The translations under genes were made by a program, and so were the position numbers. Positions 9,977-21,166 of a stretch of DNA of 62,191 bases are shown here, in pieces (positions within the stretch are counted from its first letter, which is position 1; the number at the start of each line of letters is the position of its first letter). Origin of the DNA: Dysgonamonadaceae bacterium (GTDB lineage: Bacteria > Bacteroidota > Bacteroidia > Bacteroidales > Azobacteroidaceae); the NCBI GenBank assembly GCA_031257875.1, contig JAIRNV010000137.1, positions 1 through 62,191 on the forward strand. The letters run 5' to 3'. The notes under the pieces are model-generated. The model was given only the letters and a program-made list of their open reading frames with translations. It was not told the origin of the DNA and made no database searches.

Positions 9977-11362
9977 TCATTTTCCCCAAATACCGGTAGC
10001 CTTGTTCCATATTAATTTATGCAACTGTACCGGCGCCCATATCATACGCGGGAAATACACAATCACCGGCGACAAAACAACTCCGACTATGCCCCACATT
10101 TTTCCAAAATACCAAACTGCCGGAATAAACAATATTATCTCCATAACGGAGCTATACACCTGCAACCGGACTTTGCCAATCCCGTTTAACGGATAAATAC
10201 AGGTATTTAACCAGCACAATGTGCACACAAACAGACAAACGGAAGCAGACATCCAAAAAGAAATATCCAAACCGCCGAAAGTATCTTTAATCCAGTAATT
10301 AATCCAAAGCCAGTAAATAACCGGCGATAAGGCCAAAACAACAGCCTGAACTATCAGTAACCCGATAAAAAACCGGTGCAACTGACGCACGGTTTTTTTC
10401 ATCCATCCGTAATCATTTTGCGTGTATGCATCCGTAAAAGAACTCCAGTATGGTAAAATCATAATACCGACAATATTCAGCGCTACGGAAAAAATTTTGA
10501 ACGATACATTAAAATTTGTTACTTCTACCGAATTGGCTATTCGCTGTATAAAAAACGGCAATGATTGCATCACCAACAGGGAGGAACAGGACGCAATAAA
10601 AAACTTGACGCCCAAATTCATCATACTGCCCGCCACCTTAAAATCAACGAATCGAAACGAAGGACGCCATACTTTATATCTGGTATTAAACAGAATCATA
10701 TTGGCAATCAGTAAAACGGCCACCGGAGCAAAACCGGTTACCCACCCTAAAGAAACCAGCGAAGGCGGAACCGTTTTCGACAGGATGAAAATACCGATAA
10801 GCGTCAGCAGTTGTCCCAGCATGTCAAGGAATGAAGCAATGGCAGGGCGTTGATCGGCTGATATGACCTGTTTTAACAAATTTAGAATAAAAGTAAAGCA
10901 AAAAGCAATGAAAATGATCCATATCAGCCCTGAAACCTCTTCGGCATAAACTGCCGGTACGGTTTTGAGTATTTTAATCCAGTCCAGAAAAGGATTAACC
11001 AGACAAAACAACAAAGCTACGCCAAAACATATCAAGCCGAAAATGGCATAAGCAGAACTGATATACTTTCGTGCCAACAGGTTGTCGCCCCGTGCTTTGG
11101 CTTCCGTCAACCTGTTTTTCATCCCGCTTCCCAAACCGATATCAAACAGATTGAGCCAAAAGATCATCGAATATAAAGTCAGCCAAATACCGTTCCGTTC
11201 AGGATTGACATAATTGATTGTCAGGGGAATGAGTATAAAAGAAATGAGTATCGTTATGCCTTTGATTGCAAAAGACGCGGCAATATTTTTCTTTGTCAAA
11301 ACCGTTCTTTCACATCCTTCGTTAAAATAACTTACTATTTTCTCTTTGACGCCGGCAATCAT
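9977..11362 (-). CDS. Polysaccharide flippase (Wzx/MATE-like)
   Basis: Multi-TM; NYVNPERNGIWLTLYSMIFWLNLFDIGLGSGMKNRLTEA. Confidence 0.9.
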   Translation of the reverse strand: MIAGVKEKIVSYFNEGCERTVLTKKNIAASFAIKGITILISFILIPLTINYVNPERNGIWLTLYSMIFWLNLFDIGLGSGMKNRLTEAKARGDNLLARKYISSAYAIFGLICFGVALLFCLVNPFLDWIKILKTVPAVYAEEVSGLIWIIFIAFCFTFILNLLKQVISADQRPAIASFLDMLGQLLTLIGIFILSKTVPPSLVSLGWVTGFAPVAVLLIANMILFNTRYKVWRPSFRFVDFKVAGSMMNLGVKFFIASCSSLLVMQSLPFFIQRIANSVEVTNFNVSFKIFSVALNIVGIMILPYWSSFTDAYTQNDYGWMKKTVRQLHRFFIGLLIVQAVVLALSPVIYWLWINYWIKDTFGGLDISFWMSASVCLFVCTLCWLNTCIYPLNGIGKVRLQVYSSVMEIILFIPAVWYFGKMWGIVGVVLSPVIVYFPRMIWAPVQLHKLIWNKATGIWGK

Positions 11363-12966
11363 CTTTTTCTGTTCCTCAAATAATTTCTAATCGCAGGAAT
11401 AAAATAAATCGCCCCCAAAGGCAGCAACCCGCCGAAAAACAGGACAAACAGCGCCGTTTTTTTGAGACTCGGCGATACGGGTGTGTTGACCGTATAAGGC
11501 TCGTCAATCACTTTCAACTTGGGCAGCAGCGATATGGCTTTTAGCATGGTTTCTTCTCTTTTTTCAACTAAAAAAAGGTAAATGGTCTGCTGTATCTCCT
11601 GTTCTCTTTTTAAATCCATATATTGTCGTTCGACGGAAGGAATGCCGGTAATTTTTGAATTAATTTCCTTTTCCCTGCTTTTCAATTCCGCCAGCGAAAT
11701 TTGCAATCCTTTTTTGATATTGGCTAAAGACTGTAACAGATTTTTCCGCTGAGCCTCAATTTGTATGTCCATACTCTGGATAACATGGGTCGTTACCGGC
11801 GAATTGAGATGCAAATCGTTCCGGGTCAGTAAGGCTTCATTGTATTTATTGACCACTTCGGCGAGCGAGGGGTCTAAAGTCGCTGTGCTGAATGGAATTA
11901 GCGCGGATTTATTATTTCCGTCTTTTACAAAGTCAAAAATAATATCCATCAGTTTCAACTGCGTTTCCGCATCGGTCAGCCGGGCTTGAAGTTCGGCATT
12001 GATTTCAAAATAATACGTTACATCGGCTGTTATATCCGTCAGCCGGTGCCGGTCTTTAAACGATCGGATATTATCGTCGACAGCGCCCAAATCGGATACC
12101 ACGGTTCTGAGCCGCCCGTCAATAAAAGCGTTTGTTTTTTCGGAAAGTATACCCTTGTCTTCTATCCATTTCGAGTTATAAACATGGATGATTTCATTCA
12201 AAATCCGTTTGGCAAAAGCCGGATTCCGGTGATTGGCAGTCAAATTGATAAGGTCGGAACTTTTCTTTTCAAAATCAATTTCGATTTCTTTCATATAAAG
12301 CTGAGCCATGTAATCATAGTTCGTAAGCAAAGCCTTGATTTTAAACGGTTTTTTGTATTCGCCGTAATAAGCCGATTGGGACAGGGTAAATTTTCCGGCA
12401 GGGGTTTCAAGTTCGGCAGGGAAAGCGTTGATTCTGTAGTTTCCAACCGTTTCCTTGAGCATTTTCAGTTTAACATCGGCCGCATCATCGTTTTTTACGC
12501 TGATAATAAATTCGAGCATGGCGTTAAGCGTATCCGGCAAGGCCGGATCGGAAGAAACAACTACCGGCGACCGGTCGTATAACTGCGTTTTGACAATACC
12601 CGCATATTCCGACTGTACGTAAACTTTATTCAGGTCTAAATTCTTTATTATTTTTTTGATATAACCGTGAGACGCCATCTTTTTCGCCTCGTCTTCCACA
12701 TTTTGCGATCCGCCGCCTACCCCGAAAGCGCTCATCAAAGATGCAGACCGGCCAAGCCCGCCGGATTTCATAAAAGAATCATCGTCGGTAAGGCTTACCC
12801 TGGCGGCAATTTCCCACACCGGCGCTTTGACTTTGAGATAAACAAACGCCACAGCCACACAGATTATCATACTGATTACAAAGTAATACCAGTGTTTTAG
12901 GCACAGCAGCAAAAATGCCGCTACCTGTTCTTTTTCGGAATTATTTTCTTTATTCATTGGAATCAT
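11359..12966 (-). CDS. Wzz/GumC-type chain-length determinant
   Basis: Two terminal TM segments around coiled coil; SVERQYMDLKREQEIQQTIYLFLVEKREE. Confidence 0.9.
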   Translation of the reverse strand: MIPMNKENNSEKEQVAAFLLLCLKHWYYFVISMIICVAVAFVYLKVKAPVWEIAARVSLTDDDSFMKSGGLGRSASLMSAFGVGGGSQNVEDEAKKMASHGYIKKIIKNLDLNKVYVQSEYAGIVKTQLYDRSPVVVSSDPALPDTLNAMLEFIISVKNDDAADVKLKMLKETVGNYRINAFPAELETPAGKFTLSQSAYYGEYKKPFKIKALLTNYDYMAQLYMKEIEIDFEKKSSDLINLTANHRNPAFAKRILNEIIHVYNSKWIEDKGILSEKTNAFIDGRLRTVVSDLGAVDDNIRSFKDRHRLTDITADVTYYFEINAELQARLTDAETQLKLMDIIFDFVKDGNNKSALIPFSTATLDPSLAEVVNKYNEALLTRNDLHLNSPVTTHVIQSMDIQIEAQRKNLLQSLANIKKGLQISLAELKSREKEINSKITGIPSVERQYMDLKREQEIQQTIYLFLVEKREETMLKAISLLPKLKVIDEPYTVNTPVSPSLKKTALFVLFFGGLLPLGAIYFIPAIRNYLRNRKR

Positions 12967-13003
12967 ATTTTATTAACCGGAATTTCTTATTTAGGGATTT
13001 TAA

Positions 13004-13130
13004 AAAAAATAAACAACAGGCAACAATCAACTCCGTGTTCAATTATTTTAACTACGGAGTTTCACGGAGTTGTTTTCACGGAGTAACTCGGAGGGAAAAC
13101 TTACATCTGTTATATCCTGTTTATTTTGCA
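13004..13130 (-). repeat. Dispersed palindromic repeat, copy 1 (minus orientation)
   Basis: Reverse complement matches 39605-39770 (aaataaacaggatataacag...ccgtgtt...ttattttaaaatccctaaa). Confidence 0.75.
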
Positions 13131-13133
13131 TTA

Positions 13134-13970
13134 TTATCTCTTCTCTATCAAAAATAAAATGATCGTAAGCGTGGAAGAAACCGCTCCGATAATGGTGGAA
13201 ATCACGGAAAGCCTGTAATTGTCGGACGCCCCGTATTGTGCATCTTTCCTCCGCGTAGAGTTCATATCCACAACGATAATGTCGTTTTGTTTCAAATAAT
13301 AATAAGGAGAAGTAAAAACGTCGGAAGAAGTCAAATCCAGTACGACAGATTCCAGACGCCCGTTTTCTTCCCTGATCAACTTAACCCGTTTTCTGTCGCC
13401 GACCTGCGTCATACCGCCGGCCTCCGCAATAGCATCCAGTATGGAATAGTTGTGCCGGTTTTCGATCTCAATCAGTCCCGGTTCTTCCACTTCCCCCAGT
13501 ACTTTTACGTAATTCAGCGTTATCGAAACGCGAACGGTCGGCTCGGACATGTGCGGTTTCAATTTTTCCCGCAAAAGCGCTTCCAGTTCAAAGTGAGTCA
13601 ACCCCTGCGCGCTTATTTTCCCGAATTTCGGAAAATCAATTTCGCCTTTTTCATCAACCGTGTATGTTTGAAATTCCATTTCACTGGAAATGCTCGCTGC
13701 GGAGGAGGCGGCGGGAGTTGAAGGCGTTATGGGAAGAAGGTTAAACTGGTCGTAGGTCTTTGTATCCATTACGTTTCCCGAAGAAACAACAATCCGCAGC
13801 ACATTGCCGGGACGAATAACGGTCTTGCCGTTTTCCGGATTAACAAACGCTCCGGTAAGACTTCTTCCCTGAGTCAGGTCGTTGAACATAATCAAATCAT
13901 CAGGCACCGATTTACAGGCAAACAACAAAACTGTCAAAAAAACAAAACATAAATACTTCAATTTGATCAT
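13134..13970 (-). CDS. Polysaccharide export lipoprotein (Wza-like, SLBB)
   Basis: Lipobox LLFACKS; RPGNVLRIVVSSGN; KVLGEVEEPGLIEIENRHNYSILDAIAEAGG. Confidence 0.9.
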   Translation of the reverse strand: MIKLKYLCFVFLTVLLFACKSVPDDLIMFNDLTQGRSLTGAFVNPENGKTVIRPGNVLRIVVSSGNVMDTKTYDQFNLLPITPSTPAASSAASISSEMEFQTYTVDEKGEIDFPKFGKISAQGLTHFELEALLREKLKPHMSEPTVRVSITLNYVKVLGEVEEPGLIEIENRHNYSILDAIAEAGGMTQVGDRKRVKLIREENGRLESVVLDLTSSDVFTSPYYYLKQNDIIVVDMNSTRRKDAQYGASDNYRLSVISTIIGAVSSTLTIILFLIEKR

Positions 13971-14075
13971 AAACGTTAATTTTTTTATACTTAAAAATAA
14001 TTTTTGTTTTTAAAACGTTTGGAAAATCAGATTAGTATATATTGAAAATAGAAAATTATCGTTAATTTTGCAGTC

Positions 14076-14993
14076 ATGGATTTCATTAATTTTCACATCG
14101 CTTATTTGCTCACGAAGCATAAGCAGGTTATCATACCCGATTTTGGCGCTTTTGTTGCATTCAAAGTACAGGACAATCAGGAAAACAGAAAAGGTATTCT
14201 GTCGCCTCCTGGCAAATATTCCCTGATATTCAACCCCGAAATTATAAAAGACGACGGATTGCTGGTTCATTCCATTGCCAAAGAAAAAAATATCAGCGAC
14301 GGGGAAGCGCTACGTTTAGTTTATGAATACGTCGACAGTCTGGTCGACAACTTGCGGGCGGGACAAACCGTACGATTCCCGTGGATCGGGAAAATTCATT
14401 TGTCCGGCAACCGGAAAATCGTGTTTACGCCGGCGCTTAACCTGAGTTGCAATGCTTCCAGCTGCGGGCTTGTCAATTTCAGTTTTCCTTATTTAAATGA
14501 AAATCCTGCTGCCGGTAAACGCAAAAAAAATCGCAGGCGGACGGCTGTTTATATCATGATTGCCGTAACTGTTTTGCTATCCGTTTTGGGCGCTTTGATA
14601 ACTTTAAAACCTTTTCATTTTCCAATGAATCTCATTTCACTTCCCCATATACCGGCGCCGGTAAGCGAAACGCTTCCGGTGAATCCGTCCGGTCCGGCCG
14701 GTGTTGATTCTACTGCATCGGTCGCTGTCGATTCCGTTCCGGCACAACCGCAATATTTCCTTATTATTGCCAGTTTGACCGAAGAAAAAGAAGCGGAAGA
14801 TATGCTGGAACATTTTATCTCAAAAGGCATGGACAGCGCTACAATCGTTCATTCGGACGGGAGATACCGGATTTCTATCGAAACGTTTACGAATAAAGAA
14901 GACGCTGTGTCTTTTCTGGATTCAATCCGGAAAGAGCAGGGGAATCCGCTGTTCTCAGATGCTTGGATTTTGGAAAAAATGATTAATGATTAA
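14076..14993 (+). CDS. HU-CCDC81-like/SPOR-domain membrane protein
   Basis: VIIPDFGAFVAFKV (HU-CCDC81-like); TM; C-terminal SPOR-like YFLIIASLTEEKEAEDMLEHF. Confidence 0.8.
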   Translation: MDFINFHIAYLLTKHKQVIIPDFGAFVAFKVQDNQENRKGILSPPGKYSLIFNPEIIKDDGLLVHSIAKEKNISDGEALRLVYEYVDSLVDNLRAGQTVRFPWIGKIHLSGNRKIVFTPALNLSCNASSCGLVNFSFPYLNENPAAGKRKKNRRRTAVYIMIAVTVLLSVLGALITLKPFHFPMNLISLPHIPAPVSETLPVNPSGPAGVDSTASVAVDSVPAQPQYFLIIASLTEEKEAEDMLEHFISKGMDSATIVHSDGRYRISIETFTNKEDAVSFLDSIRKEQGNPLFSDAWILEKMIND

Positions 14994-15017
14994 TGATTAA
15001 TGATTGGTTTTCAGGTA

Positions 15018-15455
15018 ATTGCCGGAAAATTAAAAGCAGTTGCAGGAAAATTAAAAGCAGTTGCAGGAAGATTAAAAGCAGTTGCAGGAAAATTAAAAGC
15101 AGTTGCAGGAAAATTAAAAGCAGTTGCAGGAAAATTAAAAGCAGTTGCAGGAAAATTAAAAGCAGTTGCAGGAAGATTAAAAGCAGTTGCAGGAAGATTA
15201 AAAGCAGTTGCAGGAAAATTAAAAGCAGTTGCAGGAAGATTAAAAGCAGTTGCAGGAAGATTAAAAGCAGTTGCAGGAAATTTAAAAGCAGTTGCCGGAA
15301 GATTAAAAGCAGTTGCAGGAAATTTAAAAGCAGTTGCCGGAAGATTAAAAGCAGTTGCCGGAAGATTAAAAGCAGTTGCCGGAAATTTTAAAGTAATAGC
15401 GGGAAATTTAGTTTCAACAGCGGGAAGTTTGGTTTCAATTGCGGGAAAATGTACC
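15018..15455 (+). repeat. 21-bp minisatellite (GTTGCAGGAAAATTAAAAGCA), about 17-18 regular units plus 3 decayed units
   Basis: Read directly; open in two frames as (VAGKLKA)n and (SCRKIKS)n. Confidence 0.97.
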
Positions 15456-15578
15456 CCTCTTCATTTTTTGCTAATTTTGCATTTATATACTTCACGCGGT
15501 TTTATTTTGTGCATTGATTTATTCCGGAAAAAATCAATGCATGGTAAGTTCTATTAGTAAATGCAAAGTATAGAACAC

Positions 15579-15646
15579 AAATTACGCGAATTACGCAAGT
15601 TTACACCCGAATTTGACAGGGTGTCTTTGCGTAATCCGCGTAAATT
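15579..15646. terminator. Long imperfect hairpin (AAATTACGCGAATTACGCAA...ACACCC/GGGTGT...TTGCGTAATCCGCGTAAATT)
   Basis: Nested complementary arms downstream of repeat ORF and of convergent gene. Confidence 0.6.
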
Positions 15647-15662
15647 TTACTTCAAAATAATT

Positions 15663-15866
15663 TTATCTCGTCACAGAAAACGTAGCGCCTTCCTCATTGC
15701 GACCAAAGATCAATTTTTCTTCGCGAGCCAGCCATCCGACAGCGGTATAAATTTCTTTCTCCGTCAGTTTGGTCAGTTTCTTCAATTCCTTAATACTTTT
15801 GGCGCCCTGTTCGTTGAGAACTTTCCATACAGATCCTGCATCAGTGCCGATTTTTTCTTTCATCAT
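15663..15866 (-). CDS. Small winged-helix (DUF2582-like) protein
   Basis: GSVWKVLNEQGAKSIKELKKLTKLTEKEIYTAVGWLAREEKL. Confidence 0.85.
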   Translation of the reverse strand: MMKEKIGTDAGSVWKVLNEQGAKSIKELKKLTKLTEKEIYTAVGWLAREEKLIFGRNEEGATFSVTR

Positions 15867-15915
15867 TTTTATTCAATTTTTAATGGTTTAACGAGTAGAT
15901 AAGTTTACTCATTCA

Positions 15916-17139
15916 CTATTCCAGCGAATTATACAATGCATCCATCTTTTCGTATTTCTCACCCATTCCCAAAGTGTAATAAATCTGACTTAACGCCAGC
16001 ACCAACCCTTTGTTTGTAGAATCTATTGCTACCGCTTTTTCAAAATAGGGCATCGCTTCCTTGAAATAATCCAGCGCTTTCTGACTCTCAACCCTGTATT
16101 GTGCAGGGTCTTTAATTTGATCCGCTTCGTTCCGTTTTTCAAAACCCAAATTAAAATATACGCGCCCCAGGTGGGAAAGAAAATCAATGCTGTCCGGTCT
16201 CAGTTCCAGCGCTTTTTTCATGTATTTGATAGCTTCGTCGTTTTTCTTCTCTCCTTCGTAAACCTGACCCAAAACATCATACAGTTGCGCATTTTCAGGG
16301 TCTTTAGCGATAGCCGCATCCAAATAGGCAATGGCGTCGCCCGATTTTCCTTTGCTAATGCTTTGATTAATCAGATTCAACAAAAAATAATCTTCTGCCG
16401 GAAATTTCTTAAAGCCTTCGGCAATCGTTTTTTCAAAACCGGCCGTATCCTGTATTTGCATATATTCGCCGGCAAGCGCACGGTAAATATCCACCTCGTT
16501 GACACCATTATCTTTAATCTCTTCAAAAATTTCGATTGCAGCCTGATGGTTCGGAATAAATACAGCGGAGAGACCGGCGTAATACCTTATTTGATTATCA
16601 ACACTATCCGGCGTAGTCCATTTTTCATCCCTGAAAAGCGCCATTTTCCGATAATCGCCATACAGTTTGAAATTTTTATACGCTTTTTCGTAGTCTTTAT
16701 TGTTGTAATAATAAATTCCCGCATTGGAATAAAAAGGACGGTTGGCCAGCAGAATCGACCTGATGTCTTTCGTGTATTTGGGTTTTACTTTCCCCTTTTC
16801 ATTGGGACGGGCATCATATTCCAGGGATTTTTCAAAATAAGGCAAAATTGCGTCCAAAGCGGCATACATTACTGCTTCATTCGGTTGTTTGCCAAGCATT
16901 TCATTCGTTCGTTCCATATCAAACTGTTTGTTTTCGATAGAACCTGCCACATACCAGGTTTCTGCCATTTCGGCCGATTCCGGATTCGTCAAAGCGTCTT
17001 TAATGATCGTCCGCGCCTCCGCAATGTTAGGCGTAGCCCCTTTAATCTCGTTAGCAGCAGCCTTTACCGCTTTTTTCTGTCCAAAAGTAATGCTTGCCGC
17101 AAAAAGAAAAAATACTGTTGTTAGTACTGTTTTTTTCAT
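15916..17139 (-). CDS. Periplasmic TPR-repeat protein
   Basis: Signal peptide plus TPRs (NAQLYDVLGQVYEGEKKNDEAIKYMKKALELRPDS). Confidence 0.85.
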   Translation of the reverse strand: MKKTVLTTVFFLFAASITFGQKKAVKAAANEIKGATPNIAEARTIIKDALTNPESAEMAETWYVAGSIENKQFDMERTNEMLGKQPNEAVMYAALDAILPYFEKSLEYDARPNEKGKVKPKYTKDIRSILLANRPFYSNAGIYYYNNKDYEKAYKNFKLYGDYRKMALFRDEKWTTPDSVDNQIRYYAGLSAVFIPNHQAAIEIFEEIKDNGVNEVDIYRALAGEYMQIQDTAGFEKTIAEGFKKFPAEDYFLLNLINQSISKGKSGDAIAYLDAAIAKDPENAQLYDVLGQVYEGEKKNDEAIKYMKKALELRPDSIDFLSHLGRVYFNLGFEKRNEADQIKDPAQYRVESQKALDYFKEAMPYFEKAVAIDSTNKGLVLALSQIYYTLGMGEKYEKMDALYNSLE

Positions 17140-17164
17140 ATATAAATAAATTAGGAATTATAAA

Positions 17165-19711
17165 TTATTTGTTAATATTATCGCTTTCCAAACCATTTTC
17201 AATATTATTTTCATGTATTTCCGTATTTTCGTCTTCTTTTACATCCACGATATCCAAATCCGATTCCGAAATAACTTTACAAACCGAAGCAATTTCATCG
17301 TTGCGTTTTTCGAGGTTAATCAAACGAACACCCTGCGTCGCCCTGCCGATAACGTTCAAATCGGAGACTTTCATGCGGATAGCGATACCCGATTTATTGA
17401 TAATCATTAAATCATTGTCGTCGGTAACGTTCTTGATACCTACCAGCGCACCTGTTTTTTCGGTTATATTCAATGTTTTAACTCCTTTTCCACCCCGGTT
17501 GGTAATGCGGTAATCATCTATTTTGGAACGTTTGCCGTATCCCTGTTCGGAAACAACCAGAATCGTCTCTTTTTCAATGTCTTTCATACAAATCATACCG
17601 ATTACCTCGTCGTCTTTTCCGCCCAGCGTCATCCCTTTCACACCGGCAGCCATCCGTCCCATACAGCGCACCGTTTTTTCATGGAAACGAAGCGCACGGC
17701 CTTTGCGGCTGGCGATAATGATTTCGTTGTCGCCGTTGGTCATTCTCACAGCTATCACCCCGTCGCCGTCGTGCAGGGTAATAGCGTTCACACCGTTTTG
17801 GCGCGGACGGGAATAGGCTTCTAGCAGGGTTTTCTTAATAACACCTTTTTTCGTACAGAAAAGCAGGTAATGAGAATTGACAAAATCGCCGTCATTCAGC
17901 AGTTTCACGCGGATAAAAGCATTCACTCTGTCATCTGCTTCAATGTTTAGCAAATTCTGTATGGCGCGGCCTTTCGAGGTTTTTGAGCCTTCGGGTATGT
18001 CGTAAACTTTCAGCCAGTAACAGCGACCTTTTTGGGTAAACAGCAATATTGTCGCGTGCATGCTTGCCGGATAAATGTATTCCACAAAATCCTCGTCGCG
18101 GGTTTCGGAACCTTTAGCCCCTACCCCACCCCGGTTTTGGGAATGAAATTCTGCAAGCGGCGTACGCTTGATATAGCCCAAATGCGAAATGGTGATAATC
18201 ATTTCATCGTCGGCATAAAAATCTTCGGGATTAAAATCTTCCGTCGCATAAATAATATCGGTTTTCCGTTTATCGCCGTATTTATCGCGGATTTCTACCA
18301 GTTCGTCCTTAATGATGCGCATCAAATGGTCTTCATTGGCTAAAATATCTTTTAAGTTGGCAATCAGTTTCTGAACCTCCTCATATTCGGCGTGTAATTT
18401 ATTCTGTTCCAATCCGGTTAATTGACGCAGGCGCATTTCCACAATAGCTCGCGACTGTATTTCCGTCAGGCCGAAACGTTTCATCAAACGTTCGATAGCT
18501 TCGCCCGGACTTTGGGACGACCGGATAATTGTAATTACCTCGTCGATATTGTCGGAAGCAATAATCAAACCTTCCAGAATATGCGCGCGTTCTTCCGCTT
18601 TCCGCAAATCATACTGGGTGCGGCGGGTAACCACATCTACGCGATGCTCGACAAAATACCGCACCAACTCTTTCAAGTTCAGGATTCTCGGCCGGCCACG
18701 CACCAAAGCCACATTGTTCACGCTGAAAGAAGACTGCAAGGCCGTCAGCTTGTACAGTTTATTCAGCACCACGCTCGAATTGCCGTCTTTTTTCACATCC
18801 ACCACGATACGCATTCCTTCGCGGTCGGATTCGTCATTCACGTTCGACACGCCTTCGATTCTTTTGTCGCCGACTAAGTCTGCAATATGCTTGATTAATT
18901 CCGCCTTGTTAACAAGATAAGGAATTTCCGTAATAATAATTTTTTCCCTGCCGTCTTTGATTTCGATTTCCGCCTTTCCGCGCAAAACAACACGTCCGCG
19001 CCCGGTTTCAAAAGCGTCGCGAACGCCGGAATAGCCGTAAATGGAAGCCCCCGTCGGGAAATCCGGCGCTTTGATATGTTCCATCAAACCCGACACTTCA
19101 ATCTGTCCGCGGGCGTCAATATAAGCCAAAGTAGCATTGATACATTCCGTCAGGTTATGGGGCGGCATGTTGGTTGCCATACCGACGGCAATACCCGACG
19201 AACCGTTGATTAACAAATTCGGTATCCGTGTCGGGAGAACGGTCGGCTCTTTACTCTTGTCATCATAAGTCAGCTGAAAATCGACGGTTTCCTTGTCAAT
19301 ATCCTGAAGCATTTCTTCGGCTAATTTACTCATTCGGGCTTCGGTATAACGCATGGCGGCCGGCGAATCACCGTCCACAGAACCGTAATTTCCCTGTCCG
19401 TCGACCAGCAAATAACGCATCGACCAGGGCTGCGCCATACGAACCATCGTATTGTAAACCGACGAATCGCCGTGCGGATGATATTTCCCCAACACATCCC
19501 CTACAATACGCGCAGATTTTTTATACGGTTTATCGGAATTGCTCCCAATTTCGTTCATACCATATAAAACCCTTCTATGCACAGGTTTAAGTCCGTCTCT
19601 AACATCGGGTAAAGCTCTTGATACGATGACAGACATCGAATAGTCGATGTAAGCCGATTTCATTTGGTCTTCAATGTCAATTCTAATAATTCTGTCTTGA
19701 TTATCAGTCAT
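17165..19711 (-). CDS. gyrA: DNA gyrase subunit A
   Basis: [41 protein letters not shown]; 848 aa. Confidence 0.98.
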   Translation of the reverse strand: MTDNQDRIIRIDIEDQMKSAYIDYSMSVIVSRALPDVRDGLKPVHRRVLYGMNEIGSNSDKPYKKSARIVGDVLGKYHPHGDSSVYNTMVRMAQPWSMRYLLVDGQGNYGSVDGDSPAAMRYTEARMSKLAEEMLQDIDKETVDFQLTYDDKSKEPTVLPTRIPNLLINGSSGIAVGMATNMPPHNLTECINATLAYIDARGQIEVSGLMEHIKAPDFPTGASIYGYSGVRDAFETGRGRVVLRGKAEIEIKDGREKIIITEIPYLVNKAELIKHIADLVGDKRIEGVSNVNDESDREGMRIVVDVKKDGNSSVVLNKLYKLTALQSSFSVNNVALVRGRPRILNLKELVRYFVEHRVDVVTRRTQYDLRKAEERAHILEGLIIASDNIDEVITIIRSSQSPGEAIERLMKRFGLTEIQSRAIVEMRLRQLTGLEQNKLHAEYEEVQKLIANLKDILANEDHLMRIIKDELVEIRDKYGDKRKTDIIYATEDFNPEDFYADDEMIITISHLGYIKRTPLAEFHSQNRGGVGAKGSETRDEDFVEYIYPASMHATILLFTQKGRCYWLKVYDIPEGSKTSKGRAIQNLLNIEADDRVNAFIRVKLLNDGDFVNSHYLLFCTKKGVIKKTLLEAYSRPRQNGVNAITLHDGDGVIAVRMTNGDNEIIIASRKGRALRFHEKTVRCMGRMAAGVKGMTLGGKDDEVIGMICMKDIEKETILVVSEQGYGKRSKIDDYRITNRGGKGVKTLNITEKTGALVGIKNVTDDNDLMIINKSGIAIRMKVSDLNVIGRATQGVRLINLEKRNDEIASVCKVISESDLDIVDVKEDENTEIHENNIENGLESDNINK

Positions 19712-19980
19712 ATTATTTATTTTTGTTTCTAAAAAAGCACGCTAAGGTACGGCTTTTTCTTCTAAAATAAAAATTTTTCTTGACTTCGCAGCAATCGCAG
19801 ACTCAAGTTATAAATGCAACTTTCGTATTGATTTTATTACTTTGCCGACATATTTTGAAAGGCATGCTATAATGCTAAATAATAATAAATTGAAAATTTG
19901 TAGTACACAATCCGGAATTTCAAAAATTGTATTTTAATGATTATCAGAATATTATAGATTCATTAACTGCAAAGTGGGTT

Positions 19981-20365
19981 AAGATATAATAAGCTCAACT
20001 TTCGCAAGCGTCTTTCAGGGGGTGGTTACATTCCGTAGGAATGTTAGCTTCTACCGAGCTACTCATTCCTACGGAATGAGTAAACACAAAAACGTTGATT
20101 TTTATTGGCTTATAAAAACAAAAATTATTATAAAACAGTCGTTTTCAATGAATTAATTAACTTGCGAAAGTTGAATAATAAGGTAATAAGGTCATGGAAG
20201 AGCATCATTCATTGCTACTCAAGGTTGTTTTGTTGGAAAAATAAGGTTTATATCCTGATTCACGATGCGGAAAAACCTTATTCCCAATCTTATTTAACAA
20301 CAAAACAACCTGAGTAGCAGAGTATTGTTCCATCCGTAACCAACCTTATTACCTTATTATATCTT
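19981..20365. repeat. Nested inverted-repeat region of about 0.4 kb
   Basis: IRs: aagatataataag 19981-19993/20353-20365; tcaactttcgcaag 19995-20008/20161-20174; cattccgtaggaatg pair near 20029 and 20065; tgctactca-ggttgttttgttg pair near 20212 and 20300. Confidence 0.85.
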
Positions 20366-20402
20366 ATTAATTGATAGATGCTTACTTCTTAAGTTGACGA
20401 CA

Positions 20403-20789
20403 TTAAGCCTCGCCCCCTCGTAAGTAGGGTCGGGACTGTCTGAACAGGCGAAAATTCTGAAGCGTCATATTGCCGCTAAAATTCAACCACCGGCAGGCCG
20501 AATACCGGGCATCCAGTTCCAGCCCGACGCCTTTCACTTTGTCCACATTTTTGTATTGGGCAAGCAGTCCGGTGTTGATGAGCAGTATCATATCGTAAGT
20601 CCTGCGATAAAACAGGTTACATTCGGCAACGAACAGAGCCGGCTTTTCGGCGTGAATACCGAGATTGAAGTTGTAACTTCTCTCTGGCGACAGGGCAAAG
20701 TTGGACAGGATAAAATCGCCGTTCCCAAAAAATTCTTCCTGTTCGGGCAGGGAAATTTTCCCGGAACTTGCCTCGAGCGGGGCAAACAC
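20403..20789 (-). pseudogene. TonB-dependent receptor fragment
   Basis: FALSPERSYNFNLGIHAEK...FYRRTYDMILLINTG...KVKGVGLELDARY...LNFSGNMTLQN, beta-barrel region only. Confidence 0.65.
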
Positions 20790-21128
20790 CAGAAATTGCT
20801 ACTGTTTACGGATAAAATCATGTTCATTTGTTTTTTTTTAATTTTATGCCGGCAAGGGTAATAATTATTATTAATAAATAAAAAGTAATTTTGCCGGTTA
20901 TTTTAATTGATAATTGACAATTGACAATTGACAATTATTTTCTTCATTAGCAATTATCAACTGATGTTACGCAAGTTTATAATTTCTGCCTGAAGCAATC
21001 CGGAATAAAACAATGCACAAAATAAAACCGGGCAAAGTATAACTACGGGATATTCACATGCGACAATTTGAAATTCACCCAATACCCCCTTTTTGCTTGT
21101 ATTGTTTGGTGAAATACTAAACATTGGT

Positions 21129-21136
21129 TACCTTTG
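21129..21136 (+). promoter_or_regulatory. Bacteroidetes -7 element TAccTTTG
   Basis: Consensus TAnnTTTG about 30 bp before permease start. Confidence 0.6.
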
Positions 21137-21166
21137 CCGGCAATAAAATAATAAATTGACAGTAAA

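Noticed and set aside
14010-14270. - strand 86-aa ORF
   Set aside because: Overlaps promoter and 5' end of the SPOR gene; no motifs.
15018-15455. CRISPR array
   Set aside because: Units are contiguous 21-mers with no unique spacers and no cas genes.
16099-17124. + strand 341-aa ORF
   Set aside because: Antisense shadow of the TPR gene; F/I/R-rich composition typical of a mirrored frame.
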